64,000 nt of DNA, taken from positions 434,001-498,000 of the forward strand of contig NZ_JABWTA010000001.1 of NCBI RefSeq assembly GCF_013371495.1, given 5' to 3'. Below are positions 28,178 through 40,086 of this stretch, piece after piece. The notes beneath the pieces are model-generated. The model made no database searches, was not told the DNA's origin, and was given only the letters and a program-made list of their open reading frames with translations. The stretch comes from Altererythrobacter lutimaris (lineage in GTDB: Bacteria; Pseudomonadota; Alphaproteobacteria; Sphingomonadales; Sphingomonadaceae). A program made the position numbers and the translations under genes. Every line of letters starts with the position of its first letter. Position 1 is the stretch's first letter.

Positions 28178-28579
28178 CTAGCTTGTTAGCTTTAGCGTGA
28201 CCCAAGTTGCAACCGCTGATGCGGTCGCTGTGGCAAAGGCGCCCCACATGATGTCGATTACAGTGACATGCGTTGCCCAGACTTTGAACACCGCTTGGCT
28301 GGTTAGGTCGAAGGTCGCGTAACATAGCGCACCGAGCAAAGCGCCGTTCAGTACCGCGGTTGCGACACTGCCGCTCGCAAGGCCAGGTTTGATGGCAAAC
28401 CAGACCATTCCAGCCAGATAGATGAAGTAGAAGGCAGCCGCTGCTCCAGCCCGGAAATTTTCCGCCATGATCTCGCCAATGACCGGGCGATAGAGGTTCG
28501 GTCCGGCCCAGCGAAGCCATAAGGAATCCAGAACGCCGAACGCCACTGCAGCGCTGATATATGCGATAATCCACTTCAT
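28178..28579 (-). CDS. DUF2177 family membrane protein
   Basis: 133-residue protein with four predicted helices. I chose ATG at 28579 (MKWIIAYISAAVAFGVLD). The DUF2177 pattern is visible: DSLWLRWAGPNLYRPVIGE after helix 1, GALLGALCYATFDLTSQAVF in the middle, and IDIMWGAFATATAS near the end. Function unknown. Its start faces xseB across about 50 bases. Confidence 0.75.
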   Translation of the reverse strand: MKWIIAYISAAVAFGVLDSLWLRWAGPNLYRPVIGEIMAENFRAGAAAAFYFIYLAGMVWFAIKPGLASGSVATAVLNGALLGALCYATFDLTSQAVFKVWATHVTVIDIMWGAFATATASAVATWVTLKLTS

Positions 28580-28631
28580 TTGCTGTGCCCCGATCTTCTT
28601 CGCAACTTGACCGCGCGGGTATGCACGGTCA

Positions 28632-28913
28632 ATGCTCCTACACATGGATGAGGGTATCGGTTCCGTGGACGGACAATCAGATATAGCAGAAATGAGCTTT
28701 GAACAGGCGCTTTCCGCGCTTGAAGAGATCGTGCAATCGCTTGAAGCAGGCGATGTGCCGCTTGATCAGTCAATCGCGCTTTATGAGCGCGGAGAGAAGC
28801 TGCGCGCGGCCTGCCAGAAGCGGCTCGATGATGCGCAAGCACGGATTGAACGGATTGTCACCGATAGCGCTGGCCAGGCGAGCGGAACACAGCCGTTCGA
28901 TGAGCAATCCTGA
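28632..28913 (+). CDS. xseB: Exodeoxyribonuclease VII small subunit XseB
   Basis: Small subunit of exonuclease VII, which degrades single-stranded DNA. The helical hairpin is characteristic: MSFEQALSALEEIVQSLEAG, LDQSIALYERGEKLRAACQKRLDDAQARIE. About 93 residues from ATG 28632, or 89 from ATG 28644; no ribosome-binding site decides between them. Eleven bases separate it from ispA, the same xseB-ispA pairing seen in many bacteria. Confidence 0.9.
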   Translation: MLLHMDEGIGSVDGQSDIAEMSFEQALSALEEIVQSLEAGDVPLDQSIALYERGEKLRAACQKRLDDAQARIERIVTDSAGQASGTQPFDEQS

Positions 28914-28924
28914 GGCGTTCGGCT

Positions 28925-29830
28925 ATGCTGACTGCAATCGACAACGACTTGCTTAGCGATGGTCTGAAGCGTGTTCAACGAGAGGTAGATTCGGTTTTTG
29001 ATGCATTGCTGCCATTGCCGACAGACACGCGTCTGCGGCTGGTCGAAGCCATGCGCTATGCCGTCATCGGCGGCGGCAAGCGGGTGCGGCCTCTACTGGT
29101 GGCCAGCACCGCTGAGTTGTTTGGAGTGTCCCGCGATGCCGCTGTCCGGGTCGGATGCGCAGTCGAAGCGATCCATGTCTATTCACTGATCCATGATGAT
29201 CTGCCGTGCATGGATGATGACGATCTTCGCCACGGCAAGCCGACACTTCACAAGGTGTTCGACGAAGCAACTGCGGTATTGGCCGGAGATTCTCTCCACG
29301 CGCTTGCCTTCGACATTCTCGCTGACGAGCAAACTTCCAGCGATCCGTTTGTCCGGTCAGAGCTTGTCGCAACTCTGGGTAGAGCTAGCGGCGTGAACGG
29401 CATGGCCGGCGGCCAGATGATGGACATGGTCGCAGACGAGGAAGAGTATGACCTGCATTCGATCACGCGGCTGCAACAGTTGAAGACCGGCGCACTCCTG
29501 GCGGCTTCGGTGGAGATGGGTGCAATCCTCGGGCGCGTTCCGCCGGATGGAAGAGCGCATTTGCGCGCATATTCGCGCGATATAGGTCTCGCGTTCCAGA
29601 TCGCGGATGATTTGCTCGATGTCGAAGGCGATGCTGAAAAGGCCGGCAAGGCACTGCGCAAGGACGAAGAGCAAGGCAAGCAGACTTTCGTCACGCTGAT
29701 GGGGGCTGAGAAAGCGCGCGAGCAGGCCCGCGCCTTGGTCGATCAGGCAATCGCACATCTCGGCTCGCATGGCGCAGAGGCTGACATGCTGCGCGCTTTG
29801 GCCCGCTTTATCGTGGAGAGAGACAGATGA
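28925..29830 (+). CDS. ispA: Farnesyl/geranylgeranyl-type polyprenyl diphosphate synthase IspA
   Basis: Trans-prenyltransferase of 301 residues that condenses isopentenyl diphosphate with allylic diphosphates, feeding ubiquinone, carotenoid and bacteriochlorophyll side chains. The first Asp-rich motif is DDLPCMDDDDLRHGKP (residues 91-106), with the two-residue insertion of type II bacterial FPP synthases. The second is IADDLLDVEGD. The basic GGGKRVRP segment at 49-56 binds IPP. Overlaps the following lipoprotein gene by 4 bases. Confidence 0.9.
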   Translation: MLTAIDNDLLSDGLKRVQREVDSVFDALLPLPTDTRLRLVEAMRYAVIGGGKRVRPLLVASTAELFGVSRDAAVRVGCAVEAIHVYSLIHDDLPCMDDDDLRHGKPTLHKVFDEATAVLAGDSLHALAFDILADEQTSSDPFVRSELVATLGRASGVNGMAGGQMMDMVADEEEYDLHSITRLQQLKTGALLAASVEMGAILGRVPPDGRAHLRAYSRDIGLAFQIADDLLDVEGDAEKAGKALRKDEEQGKQTFVTLMGAEKAREQARALVDQAIAHLGSHGAEADMLRALARFIVERDR

Positions 29831-30246
29831 ACTTCAGACATGTTGCGGCTTTTGTCGCGGGTCTCGCTCTTGTTGGATGTTCGGGTGACAAGTCCGATTC
29901 CGACACCGAGCCCTTCTTGCCACGAGAGCTCGCGCGACAGCCAATTCACCACCAGCTCGTTGATTCTCTGGTCGATAGTTTCGATGCGCCGTCATGTCTT
30001 GATGCAAGGTTGCGATATGCAGGCCGTGTGAATGTCGGGGAATCGGTCTTTCATCAGCGCAGGTTTGATGCTCCAGACAAGTGTCTGAGCGAGCTGCAGA
30101 GTGCTGCGGCGCACCTTGGTTTCGCTGAGGGTAAGGCCGGTGGGTTGAGTGGAGACGTCATCGACGGAACTTTTGAGCGCCTTCGGTTTGGCGAAGACGC
30201 GGGTATTGGTCCGGGCAACCTAGTCTGGGAGGTTGATGTAACATGA
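29827..30246 (+). CDS. Hypothetical lipoprotein between ispA and coaD
   Basis: 139-residue protein that I do not recognise. The N-terminus MNFRHVAAFVAGLALVGC is a lipoprotein signal, with the lipidated Cys at 18 followed by Ser-Gly-Asp, which would favour the outer membrane. The mature part has two Cys (SCLDA and DKCLSE) and a charged surface. It overlaps both neighbours by 4 bases (ATGA), which makes it a real translated gene in an ispA-orf-coaD operon. The function is unknown. Confidence 0.7.
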   Translation: MNFRHVAAFVAGLALVGCSGDKSDSDTEPFLPRELARQPIHHQLVDSLVDSFDAPSCLDARLRYAGRVNVGESVFHQRRFDAPDKCLSELQSAAAHLGFAEGKAGGLSGDVIDGTFERLRFGEDAGIGPGNLVWEVDVT

Positions 30247-30758
30247 CTGCTCCGAAGATCGGTATTTATCCCGGAACTTTCGATCCCATCACGCTGGGAC
30301 ATGCCGACATTATCCGGCGCGGCTCGAAGCTCGTCGACAAGCTCATTATTGGTGTCACGACCAACCCGTCGAAGAATCCGATGTTCTCGACAGAAGAGCG
30401 GTTTGCAATGGTTGAGCGCGAAGTTGCATTGCTAGGTCTCGACAATGTTGAAGTCACCGGTTTCAATGCGCTCCTCGTTAAATTCGCCAAGAAAGAAGGC
30501 GCGACTGTCCTCATCCGCGGTCTGCGGGCTGTGGCGGACTTCGAATACGAATATCAGATGGCAGGCATGAACCAGCAGCTTGATGATGATATTGAGACCG
30601 TGTTCCTCATGGCGGATGTCTCGCTCCAGCCAATTGCCAGCAAACTGGTCAAGGAAATCGCTCTGTTCGGAGGCGACATTACGCCATTCGTGAGCGCACC
30701 GGTTCGGGATGAGGTCAACGCAAGGGTCGAAAAAATCGGCCGACTGGGTGACTATTAA
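30243..30758 (+). CDS. coaD: Phosphopantetheine adenylyltransferase CoaD
   Basis: Penultimate enzyme of coenzyme A synthesis. 171 residues. The nucleotidyltransferase T/HxGH signature is IYPGTFDPITLGHADII (residues 8-24). The ISSTxxR-like region reads FVSAPVRDEV, and VLIRGLRAVADFEYEYQMAGMN is the phosphopantetheine-binding helix. Coupled by a 4-base overlap to the preceding lipoprotein gene. Confidence 0.95.
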   Translation: MTAPKIGIYPGTFDPITLGHADIIRRGSKLVDKLIIGVTTNPSKNPMFSTEERFAMVEREVALLGLDNVEVTGFNALLVKFAKKEGATVLIRGLRAVADFEYEYQMAGMNQQLDDDIETVFLMADVSLQPIASKLVKEIALFGGDITPFVSAPVRDEVNARVEKIGRLGDY

Positions 30759-30868
30759 CCTCTGGCAGAGCGCTGGGGACTTGGCGTTTATCATTCATTG
30801 AAGTGACAGCGGCGAGAGGCTAAACCGCGCTCAACCGACGAAACAGACCAGATTTTGTGAAAGTATCC

Positions 30869-31531
30869 ATGTTGAAGAATCTCTTTGCGGCAACAGCATC
30901 GCTAACTCTGCTGGCTGCTCCTGCGATGGCTCAGGAAGAAGACGCAACGGAGCGCAGCAGCTTCGTTTTCGCGCCGGTCAATTTTGACGAGACTGAAGAT
31001 CTCGACAATGTCTGGTTGCTCGACCTTTCAAATGGCGAGCGCATCGCCATCCGCTTGATGCCAACATGGGCACCAAGTCATGTGGATCGGATCAAAACGC
31101 TAACGCGGCAGGGCTTTTACGATGGTGTGATTTTTCACCGCGTGATCGACGGATTTATGGCGCAGGGCGGTGATCCGACCGGCACCGGCCAAGGCGGTTC
31201 GGAGCTTCCCGATCTGGAAGAAGAGTTCAATCCCATGCCGCATGTGCGCGGGACAGTTTCGATGGCGCGCGCCGCTGAAGAAAACAGTGCGAACAGCCAG
31301 TTCTTCATCGTCTTCTATCCGCGCTTCAGCCTGGACAAGCGCTACACCAATTTCGGCCGTGTGATTGACAATATCGCTGGCGTGGATGCGATCAATCGCG
31401 GCGAGCCGCCTGCAGAGCCAACGCGCATCCTCCAGGCTTCCATTGCCTCCGATGGAAAAGCGCCGCCGGTCATTGCTCCTCCAGCGCAAGAGGAAGAGAT
31501 CACAGCGGACATGCTCAACGCGCCGCTTTGA
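30869..31531 (+). CDS. Periplasmic cyclophilin-type peptidyl-prolyl isomerase
   Basis: About 220 residues. A Sec signal peptide (MLKNLFAATASLTLLAAPAMA) targets it to the periplasm. The cyclophilin core shows GFYDGVIFHRVIDGFMAQGGDPTGTGQGG, MARAAEENSANSQFFI, and YTNFGRVIDN, so the catalytic Arg and the FFI block are intact. A GTG at 30857 would add four residues. A role in folding of exported proteins is expected. It is followed 42 bases later by queA. Confidence 0.9.
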   Translation: MLKNLFAATASLTLLAAPAMAQEEDATERSSFVFAPVNFDETEDLDNVWLLDLSNGERIAIRLMPTWAPSHVDRIKTLTRQGFYDGVIFHRVIDGFMAQGGDPTGTGQGGSELPDLEEEFNPMPHVRGTVSMARAAEENSANSQFFIVFYPRFSLDKRYTNFGRVIDNIAGVDAINRGEPPAEPTRILQASIASDGKAPPVIAPPAQEEEITADMLNAPL

Positions 31532-31573
31532 ACAGGCTTTCCAAGGGTATCGCAAGCGCTTAGGGCGCAAGCC

Positions 31574-33745
<2,172 letters not shown>

Positions 33746-33746
<1 letters not shown>

Positions 33747-34048
33747 TGCCCAAACAGCCCGATGACTGCACCAGCATGGCTGAAGTGCGCGAAGGCGTTG
33801 ATGCAACCGATCGCGCGCTGATGGAATTGCTCGATACGCGGTTTGGCTACATGCGTGCGGCCGCCCGGATCAAATCGAGCCGAGACACAGTGCGCGATGA
33901 GGACCGTAAAGCCGCAGTTATTGATGCAGTGCGTGCCGATGCAGAAGCACGAGGCCTTCCGGCTGAGAAGCTCGCGGCGATTTGGGAGCAATTGGTCGAG
34001 GCATCAATTGCCTATGAGCTCGACGAATGGGACCGCACGCGTAGTTAG
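33746..34048 (+). CDS. Chorismate mutase, AroQ (type II) class
   Basis: 100-residue all-helical protein that would convert chorismate to prephenate for phenylalanine and tyrosine. The AroQ pattern is seen: MAEVREGVDATDRALMELLDTRF (helix 1 with the Arg), AARIKSSRDTVRDEDRKAAV (catalytic Lys/Arg), and a C-terminal helix with EQLVEASIAYE. Single-domain, no fusion to prephenate dehydratase. Coupled to tgt by a one-base overlap. Confidence 0.85.
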
Positions 34049-34133
34049 CCTGCTTTTCGCGAACTATCTCTCTGTTAATCTTGTCTTCTGTTTCCTCCCC
34101 GATAGTATGACCTGACATCATGTCGGGGGAACT

Positions 34134-36113
34134 ATGAAGAAGCTTTTATGCGCATTGGCTCTGGCCGCGCTTCCTATTTCCAGCCTTTCTGCGCAATCTG
34201 AAGTCGACGAGGTCGCAGCTGCGTTCGGGACGCTCCAGAATGTCCTGGATATCAGTCTGTCCCCTGACGGAAGCAAGATCGCTTACATTTCGCCTGCCGG
34301 CGATTCTGCCGAAGCATTAGTTATCATCGATTTGGCTGGAACCGCCCAACCGAAACCGATCCTCCGCTTTGTCGAAGATGACCAAAGATTGTCGAGCTGT
34401 GACTGGGCGACCAATGACTACATGGTCTGCCGCATTCGCGTGATCAGGCAGGAGCCCGGCTATTTGCTCGGTTTCTCGAGGATGGTGTCGATTAAGTCGG
34501 ACGGAAGTGACTTCAACATCCTGACGGAATCGAACCGCGTCGGCGCACTTGGGCGGGTTCAATATGGCGGCGGCATCGTCGCGCTGGATCTGCCGGATGA
34601 CGAAGACAAGATCCTGATGACACGTCAGTGGGTGAAAGAGTTCTCGACGGGAACGCGACTCGCGAACGAGAAAGAGGGATTCGGTGTCGAACGGGTGAAC
34701 TTGAAGACCGCGCGTCGGTCCACCGTTGAAGCCCCTGATCCGAATGCCGTGCGCTATGTCGCTGATGAAACGGGCCGCATTCGATTGAAGGTGCAGCAAA
34801 GAGCGGACAACACCGGACGCAGTGTAGGGCGCCTGGACTTCTTCTATCGACCTGCAGACTCTGAACGGTGGCAGCCGCTCACTCGCACGAAAGTGGACAG
34901 TCAGACCTATGACGGCTTCTATCCGGTCGCGGTTGACTCCAAACTGGACGTGGCTTTCGCTTTTGGCAGGAATGACGGTTTCGAAGCGCTCTACACGATT
35001 TCTTTAAGCGAAGGTGGGGAGCCAAAGCTGTTCCTTGCCAAGACTGATGCGGACGTCGACGGACTGGTCCGGATTGGCCGGCAACGTCGCGTGGTTGGTG
35101 CGAGCTATGCGACGGAAAAGCGACGTGTCATCTATACGGACCCGGAAATTGATGCGATTGCCAAGCAGTTGAGCGCGGCTTTGCCCGGTCAACCGCTCAT
35201 CAATATTGTCGACGCGAGCAGTGACGAAACCAAGCTTCTGATCATCGCGTCGAGCGACACAGATCCGGGCATGGTTTACTTGCTCGATCGCACGGCTGGA
35301 CAGCTTGAGCCGCTGCTTCCCGTGCGCAGCTATATGAATGACAGGCAATTGGCGACGATGACGCCAGTCTCATTTCCTGCTGCGGACGGCACTTCAATCC
35401 CTGGTTATCTGACGTTACCTGCTGGATCAGATGGTAAGAATATTCCCGCTGTCGTGCTGCCTCATGGAGGTCCTTCCTCTCGCGATGAGTGGGGCTTTGA
35501 CTGGATGGTGCAGTTCTTTGCTGCACGTGGACATGCGGTTCTTCAACCCAACTTCCGCGGCTCATCCGGCTACGGTCAAGCGTGGTTCGGTCGCAACGGT
35601 TTTCAAGCATGGGAGACCGCGATTGGCGACGTCAATGATGCTGGACGCTGGCTCGTTTCCCAGGGGATCGCTGATCCGGATCAGCTTGCAATCGTAGGGT
35701 GGTCCTATGGCGGCTATGCAGCACTACAAAGTCAGGTTCTCGATGCGGACCTCTACAAAGCCGTGGTTGCAATCGCGCCCGTTGCTGATTTGGAACAGCT
35801 GCGCGAAGAATCGATGCGGTTCACGAGTGGTCGGCTGGTAGATGCGTTTATCGGACGCGGACCGCACGTCCGCGCTGGAAGCCCGGCTGTGCATGCCGAG
35901 GCATTCAAAGCACCTGTGTTCCTCGTCCACGGAACCTTCGACCAGAATGTCGATGTCGATCAGTCGCGTACGATGAAGAACCGCCTCGAAAATGCGGGTA
36001 AGTCAGTACGCTATCTTGAGTTCGATAAGCTCGAACATTCCCTCGTCGACAGCAAAGCGCGGTACGAGATGCTCAAAGGTATCGACGAGTTCCTGGAAGA
36101 GAGCCTGAACTAA
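34134..36113 (+). CDS. Exported S9 family prolyl-oligopeptidase-type peptidase
   Basis: 659-residue protein with a signal peptide (MKKLLCALALAALPISSLSA). The N-terminal two thirds are a predicted beta-propeller (repeats with ISLSPDGSKIAYISPAGD). The C-terminal alpha/beta hydrolase carries the catalytic Ser near 524 in GWSYGGYAALQ, the Asp in HGTFDQNVDVDQ, and the His in LEHSLVD. An HGGPSSRDEWGFDWMVQFFAARGHAV block gives the oxyanion region. It probably cleaves peptides in the periplasm. It is monocistronic, ending in a strong terminator. Confidence 0.9.
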   Translation: MKKLLCALALAALPISSLSAQSEVDEVAAAFGTLQNVLDISLSPDGSKIAYISPAGDSAEALVIIDLAGTAQPKPILRFVEDDQRLSSCDWATNDYMVCRIRVIRQEPGYLLGFSRMVSIKSDGSDFNILTESNRVGALGRVQYGGGIVALDLPDDEDKILMTRQWVKEFSTGTRLANEKEGFGVERVNLKTARRSTVEAPDPNAVRYVADETGRIRLKVQQRADNTGRSVGRLDFFYRPADSERWQPLTRTKVDSQTYDGFYPVAVDSKLDVAFAFGRNDGFEALYTISLSEGGEPKLFLAKTDADVDGLVRIGRQRRVVGASYATEKRRVIYTDPEIDAIAKQLSAALPGQPLINIVDASSDETKLLIIASSDTDPGMVYLLDRTAGQLEPLLPVRSYMNDRQLATMTPVSFPAADGTSIPGYLTLPAGSDGKNIPAVVLPHGGPSSRDEWGFDWMVQFFAARGHAVLQPNFRGSSGYGQAWFGRNGFQAWETAIGDVNDAGRWLVSQGIADPDQLAIVGWSYGGYAALQSQVLDADLYKAVVAIAPVADLEQLREESMRFTSGRLVDAFIGRGPHVRAGSPAVHAEAFKAPVFLVHGTFDQNVDVDQSRTMKNRLENAGKSVRYLEFDKLEHSLVDSKARYEMLKGIDEFLEESLN

Positions 36114-36127
36114 AACCACAGTCCCAC

Positions 36128-36163
36128 AAAAAAGGGGCGGCCCCACAAGGACCGCCCTCTTTG
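36128..36163. terminator. Bidirectional terminator between the S9 peptidase and rpsD
   Basis: AAAAAA, then GGGCGGcC...GGaCCGCCC, then TCTTTGT. The stem of GGGCGG with CCGCCC is flanked by A-tract on one side and T-rich sequence on the other, so it can terminate both convergent transcripts. Confidence 0.8.
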
Positions 36164-36183
36164 TATTCTGTCTAATCGAGTGA

Positions 36184-36798
36184 TTAGCGCGAATAGAACT
36201 CGACCACGAGGTTAGGTTCCATTGTCACTGGATAAGGAACTTCGTCGAGCTTAGGCACGCGGGTGAAGGTTACCTTGTCGTTGCCGTCGGTTGCGACGTA
36301 GTCCGGAATGTCACGCTCTGGCAGGCTTTGCGCTTCGATAACGAGCGCCATTTCTTTCGCCTTGTTGCCGAGGCTGATCTCATCACCGACATCGCAGCGA
36401 CGCGATGCGACGTTACACTTCACGCCGTTTACGCGGATGTGGCCGTGCGAAACGAGCTGACGAGCGGCAAAGATCGTCGGAGCAAACTTCGCGCGGTACA
36501 CAATCATGTCCAAACGGCGCTCAAGCAGACCGATGAGGTTCTGACCGGTATCGCCCTTGATGCGCGTTGCTTCCTTGTAGGTGCGACGAAACTGCTTCTC
36601 GGTCACGTCACCGTAATAGCCTTTAAGCTTCTGCTTGGCGCGAAGCTGCAAGCCGAAGTCGCTCATCTTGCCCTTGCGACGCTGACCGTGCTGGCCAGGA
36701 CCGTAGGAACGCTTATTCACTGGTGAGTTCGGACGACCCCAGATGTTTTCGCCCATCCGACGGTCGAGTTTATACTTGGCGCTCTTGCGCTTAGACAT
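36184..36798 (-). CDS. rpsD: 30S ribosomal protein S4
   Basis: Primary 16S rRNA-binding protein of the small subunit, 204 residues from ATG 36798 ([20 protein letters not shown]). The S4 RNA-binding domain reads [32 protein letters not shown]. The ending [14 protein letters not shown] is typical. In alphaproteobacteria S4 is often encoded apart from the alpha operon, as here. The structured leader upstream may serve S4 autoregulation. Confidence 0.97.
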   Translation of the reverse strand: MSKRKSAKYKLDRRMGENIWGRPNSPVNKRSYGPGQHGQRRKGKMSDFGLQLRAKQKLKGYYGDVTEKQFRRTYKEATRIKGDTGQNLIGLLERRLDMIVYRAKFAPTIFAARQLVSHGHIRVNGVKCNVASRRCDVGDEISLGNKAKEMALVIEAQSLPERDIPDYVATDGNDKVTFTRVPKLDEVPYPVTMEPNLVVEFYSR

Positions 36799-36925
36799 AG
36801 GTCTTTCCTTCAATTTGCAGAGCTACCCCAGTGGTAGCCATTCAACCCGGCATCGCACCACATGATGGTTTCTCATGTGCGGCCACTGCTTCACCGGGGT
36901 GCAGGGCCAATTTGCGTGAGGCGCG
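36799..36925 (-). promoter_or_regulatory. Structured 5' leader of rpsD
   Basis: On the minus strand the leader can form CACATGA-gaaacca-TCATGTG (complement of 36859-36879), enclosed by CCGG-type pairing between 36844-36850 and 36894-36900, and a second hairpin GCTACC-actgg-GGTAGC (36822-36838) close to the start. Perfect stems in this position suggest an RNA target for S4 feedback. The link is inferred from position. Confidence 0.45.
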
Positions 36926-36955
36926 CGAATAGCAGGGTTCAGGCGTAAATCAAGC

Positions 36956-37714
36956 CTAATCCTCTGGCCTACGGTCCCTGCGTTCAAGTGTGGAGAGGAC
37001 ACCGCGAAGGGTGCGGACTTCCAGATGGTTCCATCCGGGCTTGGTCAGGACACCGCGCAGCGTGCGGCGTGTCGCGTCCGCGCGCGCCTCAGGGAAGAAA
37101 TAGCCCTTGGGTTCAAGCATTTGCTCAAGGTGCGCAACCAATCCGTCGAGCTCTTCCTGCGGGGCAGGGGGCAGCAAGTCGTCTTCTGCCGTGGGTTGGG
37201 CGAGCTTTGCGTCGGCACCGTGCGCTTCGCGCGCCGCCTTGGACCATTCATAGGCTGTGAGAATTACCGCTTGAGCAAGATTGAGCGATCCGAATTCGGG
37301 ATTGATCGGCACTGTCAGAATGCTTCGCGCGAGCGCCACGTCCTCGGTTTCTAGCCCAGAAGCTTCGCGCCCGAACAGGATTGCACTGCGACCCTGTTCG
37401 CTGACGATTGCCTGACCTGCTTCGTCAGGTCCGACCACTGGCTTAGTCACGCCGCGTTTGCGCACGGTGGTCGCATAGACATGCGCGCAGTCAGCCACCG
37501 CTTCGGCTGTTGTGTCAAAGACTTGCGCCTTCTCCAGCACGATATCTGCGCCCGCTGCGGAAGGCCCTGCGTCAGGATTAGGCCAGCCATCGCGAGGATT
37601 GACGATGCGCATTTCCGTAAGCCCGAAATTGAGCATGGCGCGCGCCGCCTTACCGATATTCTCGCCCAGCTGCGGACGGACAAGAACTATGATGGGAGGT
37701 TCATTTACCGCCAT
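36956..37714 (-). CDS. tRNA (cytidine/uridine-2'-O)-methyltransferase TrmJ-like (SpoU family)
   Basis: SPOUT-fold RNA 2'-O-methyltransferase, 252 residues from ATG 37714 ([21 protein letters not shown]). Motif 1 is [15 protein letters not shown]; motif 2 is [16 protein letters not shown]; motif 3 is [14 protein letters not shown], forming the trefoil knot that binds SAM. The C-terminal half with [15 protein letters not shown] matches TrmJ, which acts at tRNA position 32. It overlaps nrdR by 14 bases. Confidence 0.85.
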   Translation of the reverse strand: MAVNEPPIIVLVRPQLGENIGKAARAMLNFGLTEMRIVNPRDGWPNPDAGPSAAGADIVLEKAQVFDTTAEAVADCAHVYATTVRKRGVTKPVVGPDEAGQAIVSEQGRSAILFGREASGLETEDVALARSILTVPINPEFGSLNLAQAVILTAYEWSKAAREAHGADAKLAQPTAEDDLLPPAPQEELDGLVAHLEQMLEPKGYFFPEARADATRRTLRGVLTKPGWNHLEVRTLRGVLSTLERRDRRPED

Positions 37715-38171
37715 CTTTGGCCGCTTCGTGAACTGTGTGCGCGAACTCCTCAAAGTCCTTCGCTTCGCTGAAGTCGCGATAGACCGAAGCAAAACGGATA
37801 TAAGCGACGCTGTCGATCTGACGCAGTCCGTCCATCACCAATTCGCCGATCCGGCTTGAAGGGATTTCGGGATCGCCAGCGGTTTCGACTTGGCGCTGGA
37901 TGCCCGACACCAATTGATCGATCCGTTCCTGAGTTACGCCCCGCTTGCGACAGGCCAAGCTTACCGATTGCTCGAGCTTGCTGCGATCAAACGGTTCGCG
38001 GCGTTCACCCGATTTGACGACCGTTACTTCGCGCAGCTGCACGCGCTCGAACGTCGTGAAGCGCGCGCCGCAACTTGAGCATTGCCGGCGGCGGCGAATC
38101 GCGGAGTTGTCTTCAGTCGGACGGCTGTCTTTGACCTGGCTGTCTTCGTGAGCGCAGAACGGGCAGCGCAT
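37701..38171 (-). CDS. nrdR: Transcriptional repressor NrdR
   Basis: ATP/dATP-sensing repressor of ribonucleotide reductase genes. 156 residues. N-terminal zinc ribbon [21 protein letters not shown]...[18 protein letters not shown], then the ATP-cone [20 protein letters not shown]. It lies 9 bases after glyA, an arrangement (glyA-nrdR) common in alphaproteobacteria, and precedes the TrmJ-like gene. Confidence 0.96.
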   Translation of the reverse strand: MRCPFCAHEDSQVKDSRPTEDNSAIRRRRQCSSCGARFTTFERVQLREVTVVKSGERREPFDRSKLEQSVSLACRKRGVTQERIDQLVSGIQRQVETAGDPEIPSSRIGELVMDGLRQIDSVAYIRFASVYRDFSEAKDFEEFAHTVHEAAKDGGK

Positions 38172-38180
38172 GTCTCCGCC

Positions 38181-39491
38181 TTACTGACCGGGATAGACAG
38201 GAAAAGCCGCACAGAGCTCAGCCACACGGCTGCGTACACTCTCTTCGATCTGCGCGTCGCCTTCAGGTCCATTCTTGGACAGACCATCGACCACTTCAGC
38301 AATAAGCGCGCCGACCTTGCGGAATTCTGCCGGGCCGAAGCCGCGAGTGGTCCCAGCGGGTGTCCCAAGGCGGATGCCAGAAGTCACAAACGGGCTGCGG
38401 GTGTCGTAAGGGATGCCGTTCTTGTTGCAAGTGAGCCAGGCGCGATCCAAGCCAGCCTCAGCCGACTTGCCGGTCACATCTTTAGCCGTAAGGTCGACGA
38501 GCATGGAGTGATTGTCCGTGCCGCCCGAAACGATCCGCAGACCGTTTTCTTCAAGGCTTGCGGCCAGCGCGCGGGCATTTTCCACAATCGCACCGGCGTA
38601 GGCTCTGAATTCAGGGCGCAGCGCTTCGCGGAAGGCAACCGCCTTGGCAGCAACCACATGCATGAGTGGTCCGCCTTGTAGGCCGGGGAAGACCGCCATG
38701 TTCAGAGGCTTGGTCAATTCTTCGTCATTCCACAGGATGATTCCTGAACGCGGTCCACGCAGGCTCTTATGCGTCGTGCTTGTGACGACATGCGCATGCG
38801 GGAAAGGTGAAGGGTGCGCACCGCCTGCAACCAGACCAGAAATGTGGCTCATGTCGCACAGCAGGTAAGCGCCGACTTCATCAGCAATCTCACGGAATCG
38901 AGGGAAGTCCCACGTGCGCGAGTATGCAGTACCGCCGCAGATGATCAGCTTCGGCTTGTGCTCGCGCGCAGCCGCTGCAACTTCATCCATGTCGATCAGT
39001 TCATTGTCCTTGCGAACGCCATAGCTGACCGGGTTGAACCATTTGCCGCTCATATTGACCGGCGAGCCATGGGTCAGGTGGCCGCCTGAATTGAGGTCGA
39101 GGCCCATGAATGTGTCGCCCGGCTCGAGCAGAGCCAGGAACACCGCCTGGTTCATCTGTGAGCCTGAGTTTGGCTGAACATTGGCAAAGTTACAGCCAAA
39201 CAGCTCTTTGGCGCGCTCGATCGCGAGCGTTTCGACAACGTCAGCGTAGTCGCAACCGCCATAGTAGCGCTTGCCGGGATAGCCCTCGGCATATTTGTTG
39301 GTGAAGACGCTGCCGGTCGCTTCAAGCACCGCTCTGGAAGCGATATTCTCAGACGCGATCAGTTCGATCTTGTCCTGCTGGCGCTTCAGCTCGCTGCCGA
39401 TGGCCGCTGCGATCTCTGGATCGGCGGTTGCAAGGTCATCATGCCAGAAACGGGCCATGATATCGGTGTCGTTGGATGGGGCTGTGCTCAT
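38181..39491 (-). CDS. glyA: Serine hydroxymethyltransferase GlyA
   Basis: PLP enzyme interconverting serine and glycine with tetrahydrofolate. 436 residues. Substrate block [38 protein letters not shown]. The PLP lysine is in [31 protein letters not shown] closes the folate site. Downstream are nrdR and the TrmJ-like gene, upstream rpiB. Confidence 0.97.
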   Translation of the reverse strand: MSTAPSNDTDIMARFWHDDLATADPEIAAAIGSELKRQQDKIELIASENIASRAVLEATGSVFTNKYAEGYPGKRYYGGCDYADVVETLAIERAKELFGCNFANVQPNSGSQMNQAVFLALLEPGDTFMGLDLNSGGHLTHGSPVNMSGKWFNPVSYGVRKDNELIDMDEVAAAAREHKPKLIICGGTAYSRTWDFPRFREIADEVGAYLLCDMSHISGLVAGGAHPSPFPHAHVVTSTTHKSLRGPRSGIILWNDEELTKPLNMAVFPGLQGGPLMHVVAAKAVAFREALRPEFRAYAGAIVENARALAASLEENGLRIVSGGTDNHSMLVDLTAKDVTGKSAEAGLDRAWLTCNKNGIPYDTRSPFVTSGIRLGTPAGTTRGFGPAEFRKVGALIAEVVDGLSKNGPEGDAQIEESVRSRVAELCAAFPVYPGQ

Positions 39492-39518
39492 GATTTGTTT
39501 GCTCTGTTTTGAAGCGAC

Positions 39519-39998
39519 TTATTGTAACGGTTCGATCGTGTCGGTGCCATCCGGTGGATGGCCGAGTTTTGCGACCCGGCGCTGATGGCGACCGCTCGGA
39601 TCACCAGCATCGGCAAATTCTGTCGCGAGAAAAGTGGCAACGCAGGACTTGGCCATTTCGATCCCTGAAAGCCGCGCGCCCATCGCAATGCAGTTCGCGT
39701 CATTGTGTTCGCGTGCGAGCGCAGCTGAAAGCGGCTCAGACACGAGCGCGCAGCGCACGGCAGGGTTGCGGTTGACGCTGATCGAGATGCCAATGCCGCT
39801 TCCGCACAGCGCTATGCCGCGTTCAACCGTGCCATCAGCAATCACCGAAGCAAGCTTGTAGCCATAGTCCGGGTAGTCGACGCTTTCCCCCGCGTCTGGG
39901 CCAAGGTCTGCGACCTCGTGGCCTTCATCGATAAGCCATTCGGCAAGCTCTGCCTTCATCTCGGTGGCGGCGTGGTCTGATGCAATCGCGATACGCAT
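39519..39998 (-). CDS. rpiB: Ribose-5-phosphate isomerase B RpiB
   Basis: Interconverts ribose 5-phosphate and ribulose 5-phosphate. 159 residues from ATG 39998 (MRIAIASDHAATEMKAEL). The RpiB signatures are IASDHA at the start, GIALCGSGIGISISVNR with the catalytic Cys, and REHNDANCIAMGARL. The longer open frame to 40178 has no support. It sits 27 bases upstream of glyA. Confidence 0.94.
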   Translation of the reverse strand: MRIAIASDHAATEMKAELAEWLIDEGHEVADLGPDAGESVDYPDYGYKLASVIADGTVERGIALCGSGIGISISVNRNPAVRCALVSEPLSAALAREHNDANCIAMGARLSGIEMAKSCVATFLATEFADAGDPSGRHQRRVAKLGHPPDGTDTIEPLQ

Positions 39999-40086
39999 GA
40001 GGCTCACATAAGGAGTAGCGGGGATTCTCACTACCCCGTAGTGGGGTTTTTCGTCGGGCTTTTTGAACGGATATGAGATTGGCCGG

